This document shows positions 1 through 11,447 of a stretch of 45,234 bases of DNA, one piece after another (position 1 is the first letter of the stretch; every line of letters begins with the position of its first letter). Source of the stretch: Ectocarpus siliculosus (lineage: Eukaryota; Sar; Phaeophyceae; Ectocarpales; Ectocarpaceae); contig FN649740.1 of the NCBI GenBank assembly GCA_000310025.1, forward strand, positions 3,191,603 to 3,236,836, given 5' to 3'. The position numbers were made by a program, and so were the translations under genes. Under the pieces are notes generated by a model that was not told the DNA's origin, made no database searches, and saw only the letters and a program-made list of their open reading frames with translations.

Positions 1-3000
1 TCCAGCGCCTTGCTCCACCGCACCAGCAGCGCGGCATCGTCCTCGCTCTCCCTCCCCGCGGCCGTATTGCCTTGCTGCCGATGCAATCCCTCCCAATCCC
101 AATCCATTCCCCAATCCCCTCCTCCTTCCCACCCGGGGGCGTCTTTTCCGCCCATGCCGCCTCTATAATGGTGATGGCCGTCTCGCTCTCTCCGCTGCTG
201 CATCTGTTCTGCTCGAGATTGATGAGAAAAGGGGCCGCCGTCATCGTTCGCCGCCGTTCCCGCTCCCTCGTCCTCCGCCCCCGCCGCCGCCGCCGCCGCC
301 GTTGCCGTTTCCGCAAGCCCCGCGGAGTACATGGACATGAGCCACCGACGTTTCTGGGGGGGTTGTCCGCCAGGTCGTCGATGAGGTGGCGTGTCAAACA
401 TGGAGATGATCGCAGCAGCAACGGCAGCAGCCAGAGAGAGAGGGAGGCAGCACGAAACGAAAACAGGAAAGAGGCACGGATGGAGACAGATGATCAAATC
501 AACCGGGAACAGCCCGTGATAGAGGACGGCGAGGAAGCAGGCAGGCGGCCATGACCGACGCCACCACAATGCTGAGGGGACCGGTACGCAATGGCCTTCG
601 ATGAACTTCTCAGCGTTTCGTGTTCAGCCCATCTTGCGGTAAAGGCCGGCCAAGAGAGGGTAGGAGTACGCTATACGAGCTACCATCGATAGAGAGAACA
701 GCGAGAAACTGAGCCGCGGTTGGTGTAGGGCGGACCTGTGACGTCGTGTTCAACGCCATGTCGAGCCGCCACAGCAGCAACGGCTAAGCGCAGCTGTCAC
801 ATCTACAAGGGAACGCGGGGAGCTAAAACCAAATAATGTGCTATGATATATACCCGATTCCCGCCGCGTCCACTTCATTCCACCTCGCCCCCCCAAGACG
901 AAGGAGGACCGGCGCATACATCGACTCCACGCATACACATCCCTGCGGGGTTGCCAGACGTCGACTCGACGTTCGCTACCTGCAAGCCCCTAACCCGCGT
1001 GGATACACCACCGAAGAACGCTATTAAAACGCTAACAACCACCATGAGCGTATTCTGTTTGGGAACGTTTACCCGACGCTTCATCCTAGCGGCGCGGCAC
1101 TCCTCCCTCACGAGCTTGGAGTAGTGGAACCCACCACCCCCACCGCCGCCACCAGGTCGAAGTCCGTCCCCGCCCTCGCCCCCGCTCCCGCTTCGCGAGG
1201 CGTGCTTCCTGGCCGTGTCGATCGTCACCGGATCGTCCTCGGCGGACGACAGCGCCTTGATGGTGATTGGCCGCCAGCCGTTGTTCTCCTGGCGCCGGTA
1301 CCAGTTCTTGGTCCCCTACGTAGTCCAGCAACGACAGACAGCCCAACACAGCTCTTCGATGCGCATCTAACATACATTAAACACCACGCATATACAGACA
1401 GAACGGTAGGTCCACGAAGCGCCTGCCTGCTGCTGTTTTCGCAAGGAAGGGTGGTTATAGGCATCCTGCCCTGGAGCGGACGGGCGCAGATCTGGGCTCC
1501 GTTGCCTCGCTGGAGAAATTCGACCACTTTTGACGACGCCTGCACCTCCTTCGAATTCATTCACCCTTACTGTTGTTCCTTCTCCCGCCAGATGCAACCA
1601 ACCGTAAATGTTCGCCCTCTTCCTGTTTGCGTATTGTTCGCCATCCCTTCGTACTAAGACATTGCGGCTTGTTCCTGCCCCCCCGTCCATTTCTCAATTC
1701 TGAACGCTTTTTCGCCATCGCTCGCCCTTGTTTGAGACCGCACCGGCCTATTTTTTCTCATTAGACTCGTCTCTGCACCTCACGCCGTGTTTGCTAGAGG
1801 AGGGTGGGTGGGTGGGGATCGACGTGGACACACCTGCGGTCCCGTCCGCTTGACGGCCGTCCCGAAGTAGGAAGCACCGACCCTTATCTGGCCAGCTTTA
1901 GGGTTCTCGGGGTATCCTGTCATGGGTGGCTGCCACCCAAAAGTATCATTTCGGAGGGTATATATATGCGCGCGTGGGGGGGAGGGGGAGAGATCTATCT
2001 TCCAAATTTGTAAAGCATACTCCCTGTCGAAGTCTTAGAGTTGTGGCGTTGGCACTTCTTCTAGGTCAGCGGGCGGGGGGGCTAAGGGGAGAGGGTTGGG
2101 GGAGGCAACCGAGACCCGGTGGATAATCGTGTTATTTCGGTGCAAATAGAGTGGCCATGATAACTCGTGCAAGAATTGTTCGGCGCACAGAGATTCTCTC
2201 AGTGATTTTATTTAGGTCGGTGCCTTTGGTGTTGGTTCCAACCACTTCACTGGCCCAGGGGTAGTCAGTCGGCAGAGTACTGATCTACGGGGCCTCCGGG
2301 GGCTACGAAAATGTTTCGGACATGATGGACATGAAGAGTGAGGTTGTTCTCGCCCCCCCCACGTCTCTCGCTCGACAATCCCGCTACTCAAACAAACCGG
2401 CAAGCAACATTTTTTGAGTCACTCCTCTTGTGTGCAAGACGCTCTCCGACCGGACATGAGCACAACAAGGGGCCTTAGATTAGTCGCATCTTGAGGCCAA
2501 AATTGATGCTTGTTCCGAAGGGTGGAATTTCTAGACTATGTGTTGACATGCTTCACACAACAGCGCTAGTGTCGTAAGGAAGTGTTCTGCGCTGCACGAC
2601 TTTCGTGTTTAGTACTGGTATGGTTGCCTCTTGCCCCATCTCAAACCCGTTCTCTTCCTTACTATATTCCGTGCTCGTTGTAAGGATGCGCATCAAGCCC
2701 GTCAGAATGGGGACCACCAACCAATATCAACCATTTCGTGATGCCCCCCCCCCGTGCACGGAGGAGGCGTGAAGGCAACGAAAACAACAACGACGGCGGC
2801 GGCGATGACAACCACCACAACAACAACAGCAACAACAGAAACAACAACATCATCATCATCATCAACAACAACAACATCATCATCATCATCATCATCATCA
2901 ACAACATCATCATCATCATCAACAACATCATCATCATCATCAACAACAACAGCAACAACAGAAACAACAACATCATCATCATCATCAACAACATCATCAT

Positions 3001-3192
3001 CATCATCAACAACAACAGCAACAACAGAAACAACAACATCATCATCATCATCAACAACAACAACATCATCATCATCATCAACAACATCATCATCATCATC
3101 AACAACAACAGCAACAACAGAAACAACAACATCATCATCATCATCAACAACAACAACATCATCATCATCATCAACAACAACAGCAACAACAG

Positions 3193-3225
<33 letters not shown>

Positions 3226-6200
3226 CCGCAGCGGCAGCAAACTACAAACAAACGCCCCCTCCTGTTTCCTCACGTGATTCCATCGATCCGCCGGAGTGTC
3301 CTTAGCGTCCTCTGAGTAAGCCCTGGGTGCGAAAGCGCCAATGTCGGCGACCGGCTGATGCGTGTACACCTATGGTGAAAACGCCGGCAGGAATTAGTCA
3401 GTAGACTACAGTAGTAGTAGCCCTGTTGCTGTGATTATGGCAATCGTCGTCAACGTTGTCGTTGCTATTTCACACATCGAGACTCTTTCGCCTGCTCAAA
3501 ATGCAAGCCTCGTGCTAGGTATGTGCTAGGCACGGGTTTGTGTGTGGGGAGAACGACTACACCAACCTGAAAACCAAAGGAAGACTGGAACTCTGACGAA
3601 CAACGATGCTCGATGGGTGGGCGAACCTTGTAGTAAATGGAAGGCGGGAACGTGTAACCGCCGAGGCGAAACCGAACGTGCACGCCCGCGGCGCGGTCGA
3701 ATAGCGCCGCTTCCCCGGGGTTGATGGCCCTTAGCAAAAGGCGAGGGTCTCCGCCGAGGCGAAAATCGATGACGTTCCTGCGACAGAGATCGAAGGACAT
3801 GACACATACATGCACATCAAACTACGTACACGCAGACCTCGAAGAAAATCTCGGAGGGAGGTGCGGTGTGCGTCAAGCCCAAACATTGTTTTTGCCTTGT
3901 CTGCCGACCAAAAACGGGCATCGTTCCCACAGATACTGCCATCATTGGCAACAAGCAAGAAGCAAGAGTAACACAAACAACCCTAGACACGAGAGGGTGA
4001 GAGCGAAAACCCAGAACGGGACCCAACGCCTCCCTTCAGACAACGGAGAGGAACCTCACCGGTAGTAGCGGTAAATGCTCTTGGAGACACGACTCCGCCA
4101 GCAGGTCTGGATAGTCTTGGCTGCGCAGCTTTCCAAAGACGCCGTCAGCATTCCCCCCGACTGCTGCCTTAAATACGGTTCACGACGTACAGTGCGCCCA
4201 ATCGCATAAGAAATTGGCAGTTGGGAAAGTAGGCCTAAGCCAATCCGACTTTTAAGACGTGCACCTTAAGAAGGAAGCGGTCGGAAGAAAATCTACTATT
4301 ATAGAACCCAATACACAGTACAGGTATGTATACGATCGTCGATGTAGGGCTGCCCCGGTTGCCAGAAACTGTTTGGTGGTGATGCTGTCGTCGGGGGATG
4401 TCGTGGTGGCACTGAAGAATGCGTGTGTGAACAGTATTGTTTAAAGCTGGTTTTTCGATTTTGAGGTAGGGGGAACACGTTGTGGGTTAAACGGACATTC
4501 AGCTTACATTGCTACTGCCGATGAAACAATCAAGCGAGGTGTGGTGGAAGCATTCGTTCGTCATCTGTCTCGTAGTTGTCTTCAACGGTTAAAGCCAATA
4601 TATATAGAGCGATGACGTGCATGGGCTGGCTCGAGTGGCTCGCTTTGCCTTGTGTTGTTTTTTGTGTTGGTCTGTTGGTTTGTTTGTTGTTTGGTCGCTC
4701 AGGCGTGTGTCTTTCTCTGTCCGTGTCTTTCTCTTTCACTTTGCTTCTCTCCATCTGCTCGATTCCTTTCTTTTTCATTTTCATTTTTTCTTTTTTCTTT
4801 CTTCTTTTTCCCTTTCTCTTTCTCTTTCTCTTTCTCTTTCTTTTTCTTTTTACTTTTTCTATCTTTTTCCAATCTAGGGTCACCTCGCATAGAGTGCAGA
4901 GAGGCGAGCGGAATGGCCTAGACTATCTGTCGCTGACTTTCATTGGCTTGCGGACCCTTCGGGTCCATTTTATTTTCGTATACCTTTTTTTGGGTAAGTT
5001 TGCCTGTGACCACGGGAATCGACCCCGTCAAGTGTTAGACTAGTATAGTACAGACAGAAGAAGGTATGAGCAGAGAGAACGGAACGGTTTTTTAATGTGA
5101 AGACAACAACAACATATATAATCCGCGGGCTATCGAAAGGGTTCAGGCTGCTCCTATTCTGGACGGCCGGCCTCCTCCACCGCCCGCGCCCAGTACACGG
5201 TCCTCTACCACCGCCGAAAAAACCGGTTTGCAACTCACCTGTTGGCGGAGCACTCCCCGTCCTCTTGAAGCAGAGAGCTTCCGCGCTCCAAAGAGCTAAG
5301 GCATTCGGCGGACACTATCTCCCTAAGACCGAAGAAGGAAAATAAGATAAGGAAGCGTGCCCGGTTTATTTCACTGAGAGTGACTCCTGGCGTTTGCCCG
5401 CCGTTCAGCGCGGTCGACGTCACTTGTCTAGGGGGGCACACACACAGAACAACGTTGATACTGTAAGGCACGACAACAACCACACGTTTTTATTGGTGTT
5501 CTCTTGAGCTCCATTGGGCCTACAGAACGGTTGAGACATCTTCGATAACTTCCTCCTTTTCTCTGGTTATATCTAACGCTTTGGTCACCGGGCGAGCGCG
5601 GTTGATTCGAACGAACGAGGCAAGCACTCACATCGGTATGTATCACGATTTCGAAGCATTTTCGTGGCGGAAAGACTGGCTTACTTCCTATTTGTCAACC
5701 GGTGAACACGCCTGATGGTGGGCGGCCTATGCAAAGACAAACCAACGAGAACACGCACAAGTCGTGGGCCGCGCTTTACGGCAGGGTGCACCCCGGTACT
5801 TGTTGGAATCTGTACTTCAATTTGGTAGTGCTTGCGAATCACGCACGATTCTATTTCTGTTCTCCCCAAGCGCATCGGTGGGGGTGCAACAGCAACAACA
5901 ATGGTACATGACACTCACTCCACATCCACATACAGTGAACACCGGTCCACAGACGAATATTCGACGGTTTCGTCAGTGCAAACGGTACCTTGTGCTCATG
6001 TCGTAGATAGTGTTCTGCTGGTAGTTCCTCCACGCGTACTGGATCTGAAGAGCGGCCAACCCATACAGAGGGAACTTGAGGTAGCGGAACCTAAACCTGA
6101 GTTCCGTCCAAGGAAAGGAAGACGAGCGAAGCTGTCCAGCTAATCACCAGACACAACGAGCAGATGCCGATTCGGAATTACAACGACAACATTGAACACG

Positions 6201-7576
6201 TCGCAACACCTACACATTCACACACTACAGCGGTCAATCAAGATTTTGACCAATTCTCGCCAATTTTTCGTCAGCGTTGGGTTGGACTTGATAGGTTCGG
6301 GTCGATTTGGTGGTGCAGGATACCGGGCAGAAGTTGCACAAGCTCGCTGGACGAGGCAAAGACAGCGTTCCACTGACGGAAGGAAGAAGAGTAACACTGC
6401 TGTAAGTTATCGTACTCTATTTCTGAGGGTTTTGTCTTTTGTGTCCAGCATTTGGCTTCCACTCGAACAGGGGATGAACACGGTCACGCGGGCAGACCGT
6501 TTTCACGCTGGTACGTTCGTCGTCGCATAAAAAGGAGGTGGGTTGACCCCCACACGCTAGGGGCTTTCAGCTTGGTAAACGAACAACGCATCGGCGACCC
6601 CGTCATGCCCGACGGCAGTGGGCATGTTGCCTGCGTTACATACCTGCTCTCTCGGGCCGGTTCTTGCGAGATACTTGGTGCTTCAAATCATCTCGGGAAG
6701 ATTCCGAACATCGTAATCTAGTCAATCGATTGTCAGTTGAGATTTAGCCCCACCTCAGCGCATGTTGTCGCCGTTCATTGGTGGCCTGCGTTTTCAAGAC
6801 ACGCACCCACCTACGCGACCACGAACCTGGCATCAACCATTCGCCACCAAGCTTGTATCCTGCGTCCACACCACTCGGAATACCCCCCACCCGCCTCTCT
6901 GATATCGCCACCGCCGCCGCTTCCATGCGCCGCTTCGTCTTCCGCCACATGGCGGAGATATTTATCCAGCTGCCGGGTACTGCCGCCGGCACGAGAACGC
7001 CCGCGACCGCTGCCCCTCCTCCGCGTCGCCGTGTCCGCCTCGGTTTTGGCCCCCGAGCTACGACCCCCAGCACGGTTGGTAGTGCCATGTCGGGCGACGC
7101 TCCTGTTCGCGATGAATCCTCGAACATGGCATTGTATCTGCGCTTATTCGTGCGTTTGCGAGGTACCGATCGGCGGCTGTTTGGATAAAATTTTTAGTCG
7201 GTAGGTCTCTTCCGAGCAGACTACAGTAAGTATTTCTGCCGCATGCTTTGCTACAATATCGAGTCGGGAGTGCGCAGGGTAACAAACTATGAACGTAACA
7301 ATGTGCGTGTTAAACTCTGCGTCTGCTTCGTCAAACATGTGCACATGAGGAGCACGTGTGGTACATCGTGCTCTGCTTCTCTCACTTGAACGGCCGCGAG
7401 GTGGTGGGCGGCGACAGGGCTTGTCCACGGAGCGGCGACGATTGCCCTCCGCGAAGACCTCGGCTTGCGTGCGAACACGCTTCGCCACGGCCTCCCTCTT
7501 TGCCCCTTCCACCCGGAACGGGATACGGAAGAATTTGGAATGTAGGCTGTTGATGCTGCCGTTGTTCGTTGCGTAC
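1..7576 (-). CDS. MFI (C11orf65)-like IQ-motif protein, multi-exon, 3' end beyond window
   Basis: Exons read on the minus strand: 7576-7386, 7142-6827, 5090-region none, 6090-5989, 5322-5239, 4128-4060, 3777-3627, 3369-3274, 1315-1073 and 353-1 (runs off the edge). From 6827 leftward the GT/AG phases agree at every junction; the starts of the first two exons and of 4128 are best guesses, and the initiator Met is not located. The product has two IQ-type segments (GRRIQAWWRM; LAALQIQYAWRNY), then a third (AAKTIQTCWRSR) followed by IYRYYR. Next comes the family core: GDPRLLLRAINPGEA, GVHVRFRLGG, FPPSIYYKVYTHQPVADI, WYRRQENNGWRPI, FHYSKL and a late LLVRWSKALD. These blocks occur in the same order in human protein MFI (C11orf65), which is about 313 residues, carries an IQ motif and is reported to interact with mitochondrial fission factor. 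The algal protein has a longer N-terminal region with extra IQ segments and Gly/Ala insertions. The calmodulin-binding role is inferred from the IQ motifs. Family assignment is firm; the 5' end is uncertain. Confidence 0.88.
2785..3225. repeat. Compound triplet microsatellite (CAA/CAG/CAT) in an intron
   Basis: About 440 bp of almost pure triplets: runs of CAA and CAT broken by CAG and AGA. There is higher-order structure. A block reading CAA-CAA-CAG-CAA-CAA-CAG-AAA recurs about five times, separated by CAT runs of variable length. It lies in the minus-strand MFI-like gene, in the intron between exons 3369-3274 and 1315-1073, starting only about 50 bp after the splice donor at 3273. Long open frames across it (poly-Asn/Ile, poly-Thr/Ser, poly-Leu/Met) are by-products of the repeat, not genes. 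Confidence 0.95.
4716..4872. repeat. Pyrimidine-rich (CTTTTT/CTTTCT) tract
   Basis: A strand-asymmetric run, nearly all C and T on the plus strand, with a TTTCTC/CTTTTT unit. It sits in the MFI-like gene's intron between exons 5322-5239 and 4128-4060, so the transcript would carry a purine tract there. Open frames in either direction here (Phe/Ser/Leu-rich or Lys/Glu-rich) are repeat shadows. Confidence 0.85.
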
Positions 7577-7757
7577 CTGCACGCTGGTCGTGAGCTGGTA
7601 GCTGGTATGGTACTTCTTCTGCCGTCGGAACACAGCCGTAACTATCCCCGCCAATACCATCGCCGTCAGAGACGCCGCGGCTGGTAGCCCAGGCCTGATC
7701 GGACGAAACACTGCTGAAGAGGCTCTCTCGAACCCTAAGTTCCTCTGGTGACAACAT
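7577..7757 (-). other. Ambiguous minus-strand open stretch, possible 5' exon or separate small membrane protein
   Basis: Just upstream of the first recognised exon of the MFI-like gene, more than one minus-strand frame is open and protein-like. One begins at an ATG at 7757 (MLSPEELRVRESLF...). Another, from 7711, contains a hydrophobic stretch (AAASLTAMVLAGIVTAVF) followed by basic residues RRQKK, like a single membrane span with a stop-transfer signal. CAG at 7579-7577 followed by GTACGC could be either a splice donor for the membrane frame or the acceptor for exon 7576-7386. I cannot decide from sequence alone whether this is the start of the MFI-like gene, the end of another gene, or chance. 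Confidence 0.3.
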
Positions 7758-9710
7758 GATCTACAGATCTGTGCGCTTGTAATGGTCAGTCCCCTCCGGC
7801 AGTTCGTCGGTCAACGCGCCGGCCGCGGCTTTCGTCGCCGAGGTTACGACCGCCCTCTGTGTTGTGCTCGCCCGCCTTCCAACAACGCAACGCCCCACTG
7901 GGAGTTAGTTCCGCCGTCTCATCTTTGTCTTGTGAAACAAAGTACAGCCATAGAGAACATAGAGCGACAGCAGCGTGGTGATCGAGCGCGGGCGTTCGCG
8001 CGCGTGACCATATTTTACTCGCTGCGCTTTTTTTTCGCTCGCCGCAGCCGTTTCGTTTTTCTACCCCACGGAGCCCCTCCCGCCGCATCCCCCCCCTCCT
8101 CCTTGGTTTCGAACACGACGACACGACGAGCACGCGAGGTGATTCGTCCACAGCACACACAGCCAACATGTTTGGTTGACTCGTATTTTTGGCCCCAAAG
8201 AGCGAGAGCCAGGGCTCGGAGGGCGTAGGACTAGCAGTCCGTAGGCGCTCTCTTCGATCGTGTGGTTAAGAGGCGTGTGAGTGGAGAGGGGCAGAGCGCG
8301 CCATTAGCCGAAAAGTGGACACCTGTCGACGATAAGGGAGGTGAGTGAGTTCAAAGGAGATGCAGCGAGCAGCTTTACACAGGAGCCACCGCGACCCCTT
8401 TGTTTTTCGTGGAGCGACAGCATCTGCCTGGCATATTCGCTTGGAAAATGATACGGATGAACGTGCGCTGGGGGTTGGCTTGGGATTTCGACCCACCAGG
8501 CTGGTAGACCGTGCATATTTCTGCTACGTATCATCGTCGTTCGCTGCCCTTGACCATTTCACCCAGCCGCCCCCCCGAACCCTTCGCGCAAGTTGCTTCG
8601 CGCCATATATACTGCTGCTGCTGTATTATTAGATAGCATTTCTCTCAACGCGCCCCTTTTGTTGCTCCGTGTGGATTTGTTTGTGTGTCATGTTGATGTA
8701 CGAGACCAGCAATGTTTGTCTCTTGGACCCTTGTTGCATGTATTTGGTGGAGGTCTTGTACCCCACTCTGAGTGCGGTTGATCGGCGAATCAGACGCCAC
8801 TCATAGTGGTCTCGTTTTGAAATGAATCCATATCTTCACCCACTGACGGCGAGGAGGTTATTACTATTGTAGTTACCCCGATTGGCTCCGTTCTCACAAG
8901 TTCTCGCCTGCAGTACTGCTGTAGATTTTTTTTTAGGCCGGGCGCACGCATGTAGAGCAAGGTATGTACAACCTCTGTGCTTGGCACGGACTGCTGGCTC
9001 TATTCGCAAGCCTATTGTCTTTCCCAGCACACACATCAGACGCAACAATATGCTGCGGTTCCAAGTACTCTGTGGCTCCGTAGGCTACGTTGCGCATGAA
9101 GTATGACAGATGGCTTGCTGCCGAAGCGGCGGAGAGTCGTTTCTTTCCGCGTGGGACAAGTTCAATGCGCGCACGCAAGTCAAGCGAGTTCTACCTACAT
9201 ACCGGCTTTTGTCCCTCTCGTGCACGGTGGACAGACTGCTGCCGTGTGTCGGCGGTCAGCAAGCTGTATGCATACTGCTTTGCGCGGTTGATTTTTTTTT
9301 TGTGGACGCGGACAACCAATCTTGGTTTTGACTTATTTTGAAAACCAACGAAAAAGTACTACTTATTGCAACCATGCATGAGATACGAAAACCAGTTACG
9401 CAGAGAGCTGCGGCCACGAATAAGTCGGCGACTGTTGCACGGAGCGCGGCATCCACCAGCATTTCACGCAGTCCACCTCCGCACACCCTTCTCTGAAAAC
9501 CTAACAAACAAGCCAACCAAATACTACTACAAGTAGTTGATTTCTACGGGCCAACGTTGACACTTTGCCCGCGAGACAATCGGACGTGTCTTTTGTTCTG
9601 GGTCTCCCACTCTCTCCTTATCATGTATTCGTCCGTCCGACGGACGCAACAAACTAACTCACGGCTGATGACTCCCTGCAGCTCTTCGTAGCTATTATTA
9701 ATAGCGTATT

Positions 9711-9914
9711 CGACACAAGATAACACGTCCCTTGGACCGATTTTCAAAGCTCGACTACTCCACGACGAGGAGGAAACGTAAACGGAACGATACATTTTCG
9801 GAAAGCTCTCGATGAGACGGCTTCAACGCCCCCGTTTTTCGGCGCTGTGACTCTTTCTGCTGTTGAGAAAGCAAGCTTTGAAAATCAGTCCAGGGGGTGT
9901 GTTGTCTTGTGTCG
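9711..9914. mobile_element. Inverted-repeat (MITE-like) element with 41-bp arms
   Basis: The arm at 9711-9751 and the reverse complement of 9874-9914 match at 36 of 41 positions. Both arms begin with CGACACAAGA and end with GATTTTCAAAGCT. All five differences are transitions. The 122-bp centre has no open frame of note. TATT lies immediately outside each arm and could be a 4-bp target-site duplication. Size, arms and lack of coding capacity fit a non-autonomous DNA transposon; the superfamily is not identifiable from this copy. Confidence 0.6.
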
Positions 9915-10471
9915 TATTTCGTATACGGAGTTGGTTCCTGGAACACCTTCTAGTCGCCAGGGCCAGGGGTTCGAATCCCGGCGTAAACGAGCTTTTCTTG
10001 CATAGTGAGTTATTCTCTCGCTTCCGTTCCTGGTCTGGGTGGAAAGCGCTGGTACGTGTCTACATAGAGGAAAGACAGCGGTGCTGCACTCTTCTCGCAT
10101 TAAAAATCGAAGACAAAGTACCGCAGGAGGGGTGGGGCGTCAGGGAGAGGAACCCTTCTGTGTGACCAGGGGTCGGAGTACACGGCACACGTGTTGTGAG
10201 CGCTGATTTGAAGGGAAAACAACAACAAAAGAAAAAGCAGCCGATACGGCAGGTGCTCAATAAGGATCTTTGTGTTGTATGAGTCCCACGCTTGTATACT
10301 CTTTATCTGTAGAGGAGGGGCATCAATTAGCACCTAGGGCGTGCCCGCACGCTCCGATCTGCCTTTGGAACTGTATTGCTGCTGCGCTGTCGAAGGCTGT
10401 AGCTGCGGTCCGTAGCGTCGGCAATTCTGATTGCACTACACTCATATTCCACGGCTGCACTCATTGTCAAA

Positions 10472-10610
10472 GATCCAATCTCCTGGATAGTACTTCGAAG
10501 CAGTGTTCAGCAGTATTATAGCTCATACCACTGTAGCTGCTGATCCAATCTCCTGAAGAATAGGTGTGCAGCAATATTGCAGCTCACACCGCTGTAGCTG
10601 CCTTGAATTA
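10472..10610. repeat. Two-copy tandem duplication, ~70-bp unit
   Basis: GATCCAATCTCCTG starts at 10472 and again at 10542. Both are followed by diverged versions of the same sequence (CAGTGTTCAGCAGTATTATAG versus GTGTGCAGCAATATTGCAG-like, then GCTCA-ACC-CTGTAGCTGC). Intergenic. Confidence 0.75.
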
Positions 10611-11447
10611 CCCGCAGTTCAGGGGACTGGGACTCGTGGTGGCAAGCACAATCGTGACGCATGTTTGGCTTGGATCCAGAATTTCAGAGTTTTTTTACAC
10701 AGTGGCAAGCCTTCAATATCACAGCCCCAGCCGCAGGTCTGAGCGTGCCGGCACGCACGTCGCCTTTCTGCCATGATTTCTATCGGCGTGAAGTAGTGCA
10801 GTACCAGTTAAGGGGAGGACTCCTAATGGTGGAAGATCGTGATCGATCTTTCAGTCCCAACTCATCTTGGAAATTTGCCGCCTTGGTCAGCGTCCCCTCA
10901 AATATCGTTCATCGCATGAAATTGCGTTTCCGCACCGGGGGTCGGCGAGATGGCACCGGGGTGCGATGAAATACACCTCTTCCATCTCAAATTCCGAGAT
11001 GCTTAGCCAATTGCTCTGGGGCCCTCGTTCGGGTGTCAAAGCCGTCACGCGCAAGAAGTAATACATTTAACACAGTGTAGTAGAAGCCACGTGACCGCAC
11101 GTGATTCCTTGTCATCGGTACCCCACATTCATAAAGCAAGAATTTAGAGTAGCAGAGGCTTGCGAGTTGTACTCCGTGGCAATAATTGGAGTTACCAGAA
11201 GTATGCCCACAACCAACGAATTTCAGCAATATCTGTTGATTCTTCATTTTCCAGCTGTTCTGACGATGGGCGCATGAACACACCTCGTGGCTTCAATGAA
11301 AGTGTTGTGCGTCTTATTAAAACTGCGATGACAAAAACTTAATACCTTGGACAAGATGTGATCGCCCAATAACAAGCGCGTCCCGACCAATGCCCTTGAT
11401 CGCCAGGAAAGGCCTCCTCTGATTCTCAACGGCGCGGCTACGGCACC

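Larger units (their letters stand above)
7758..11447. other. Divergent intergenic region
   Basis: About 3.7 kb between the minus-strand MFI-like gene and the plus-strand gene starting at 11448. Only short, low-complexity or composition-driven frames are present, and none shows a recognisable domain. Promoters for both genes probably lie here, but no motif could be assigned. It contains the inverted-repeat element at 9711-9914 and a tandem duplication at 10472-10610. Confidence 0.5.

Noticed and set aside
2738-3305. Long open frames of poly-Asn/Ile, poly-Thr/Ser and poly-Leu/Met
   Set aside because: Direct consequence of triplet repeats with no stop codon in several frames; the array is intronic to the minus-strand gene.
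5005-5035. Minus-strand T-arm-like hairpin (ACGGG GTCGATT CCCGT)
   Set aside because: Good T-arm, but no matching acceptor, D or anticodon arms within the expected distance.
5139-5205. Minus-strand exon candidate (RWRRPAVQN... frame) just after the exon ending at 5239
   Set aside because: Would require an intron of only about 35 bp after the GTGAGT donor; the phase instead links cleanly to the exon ending at 4060.
9956-9992. Possible tRNA or tRNA-derived SINE (GGGGTTCGAATCCC, a B-box-like word)
   Set aside because: The T-arm stem pairs for only about three bases, no A box or acceptor stem is found upstream, and no cloverleaf can be drawn.
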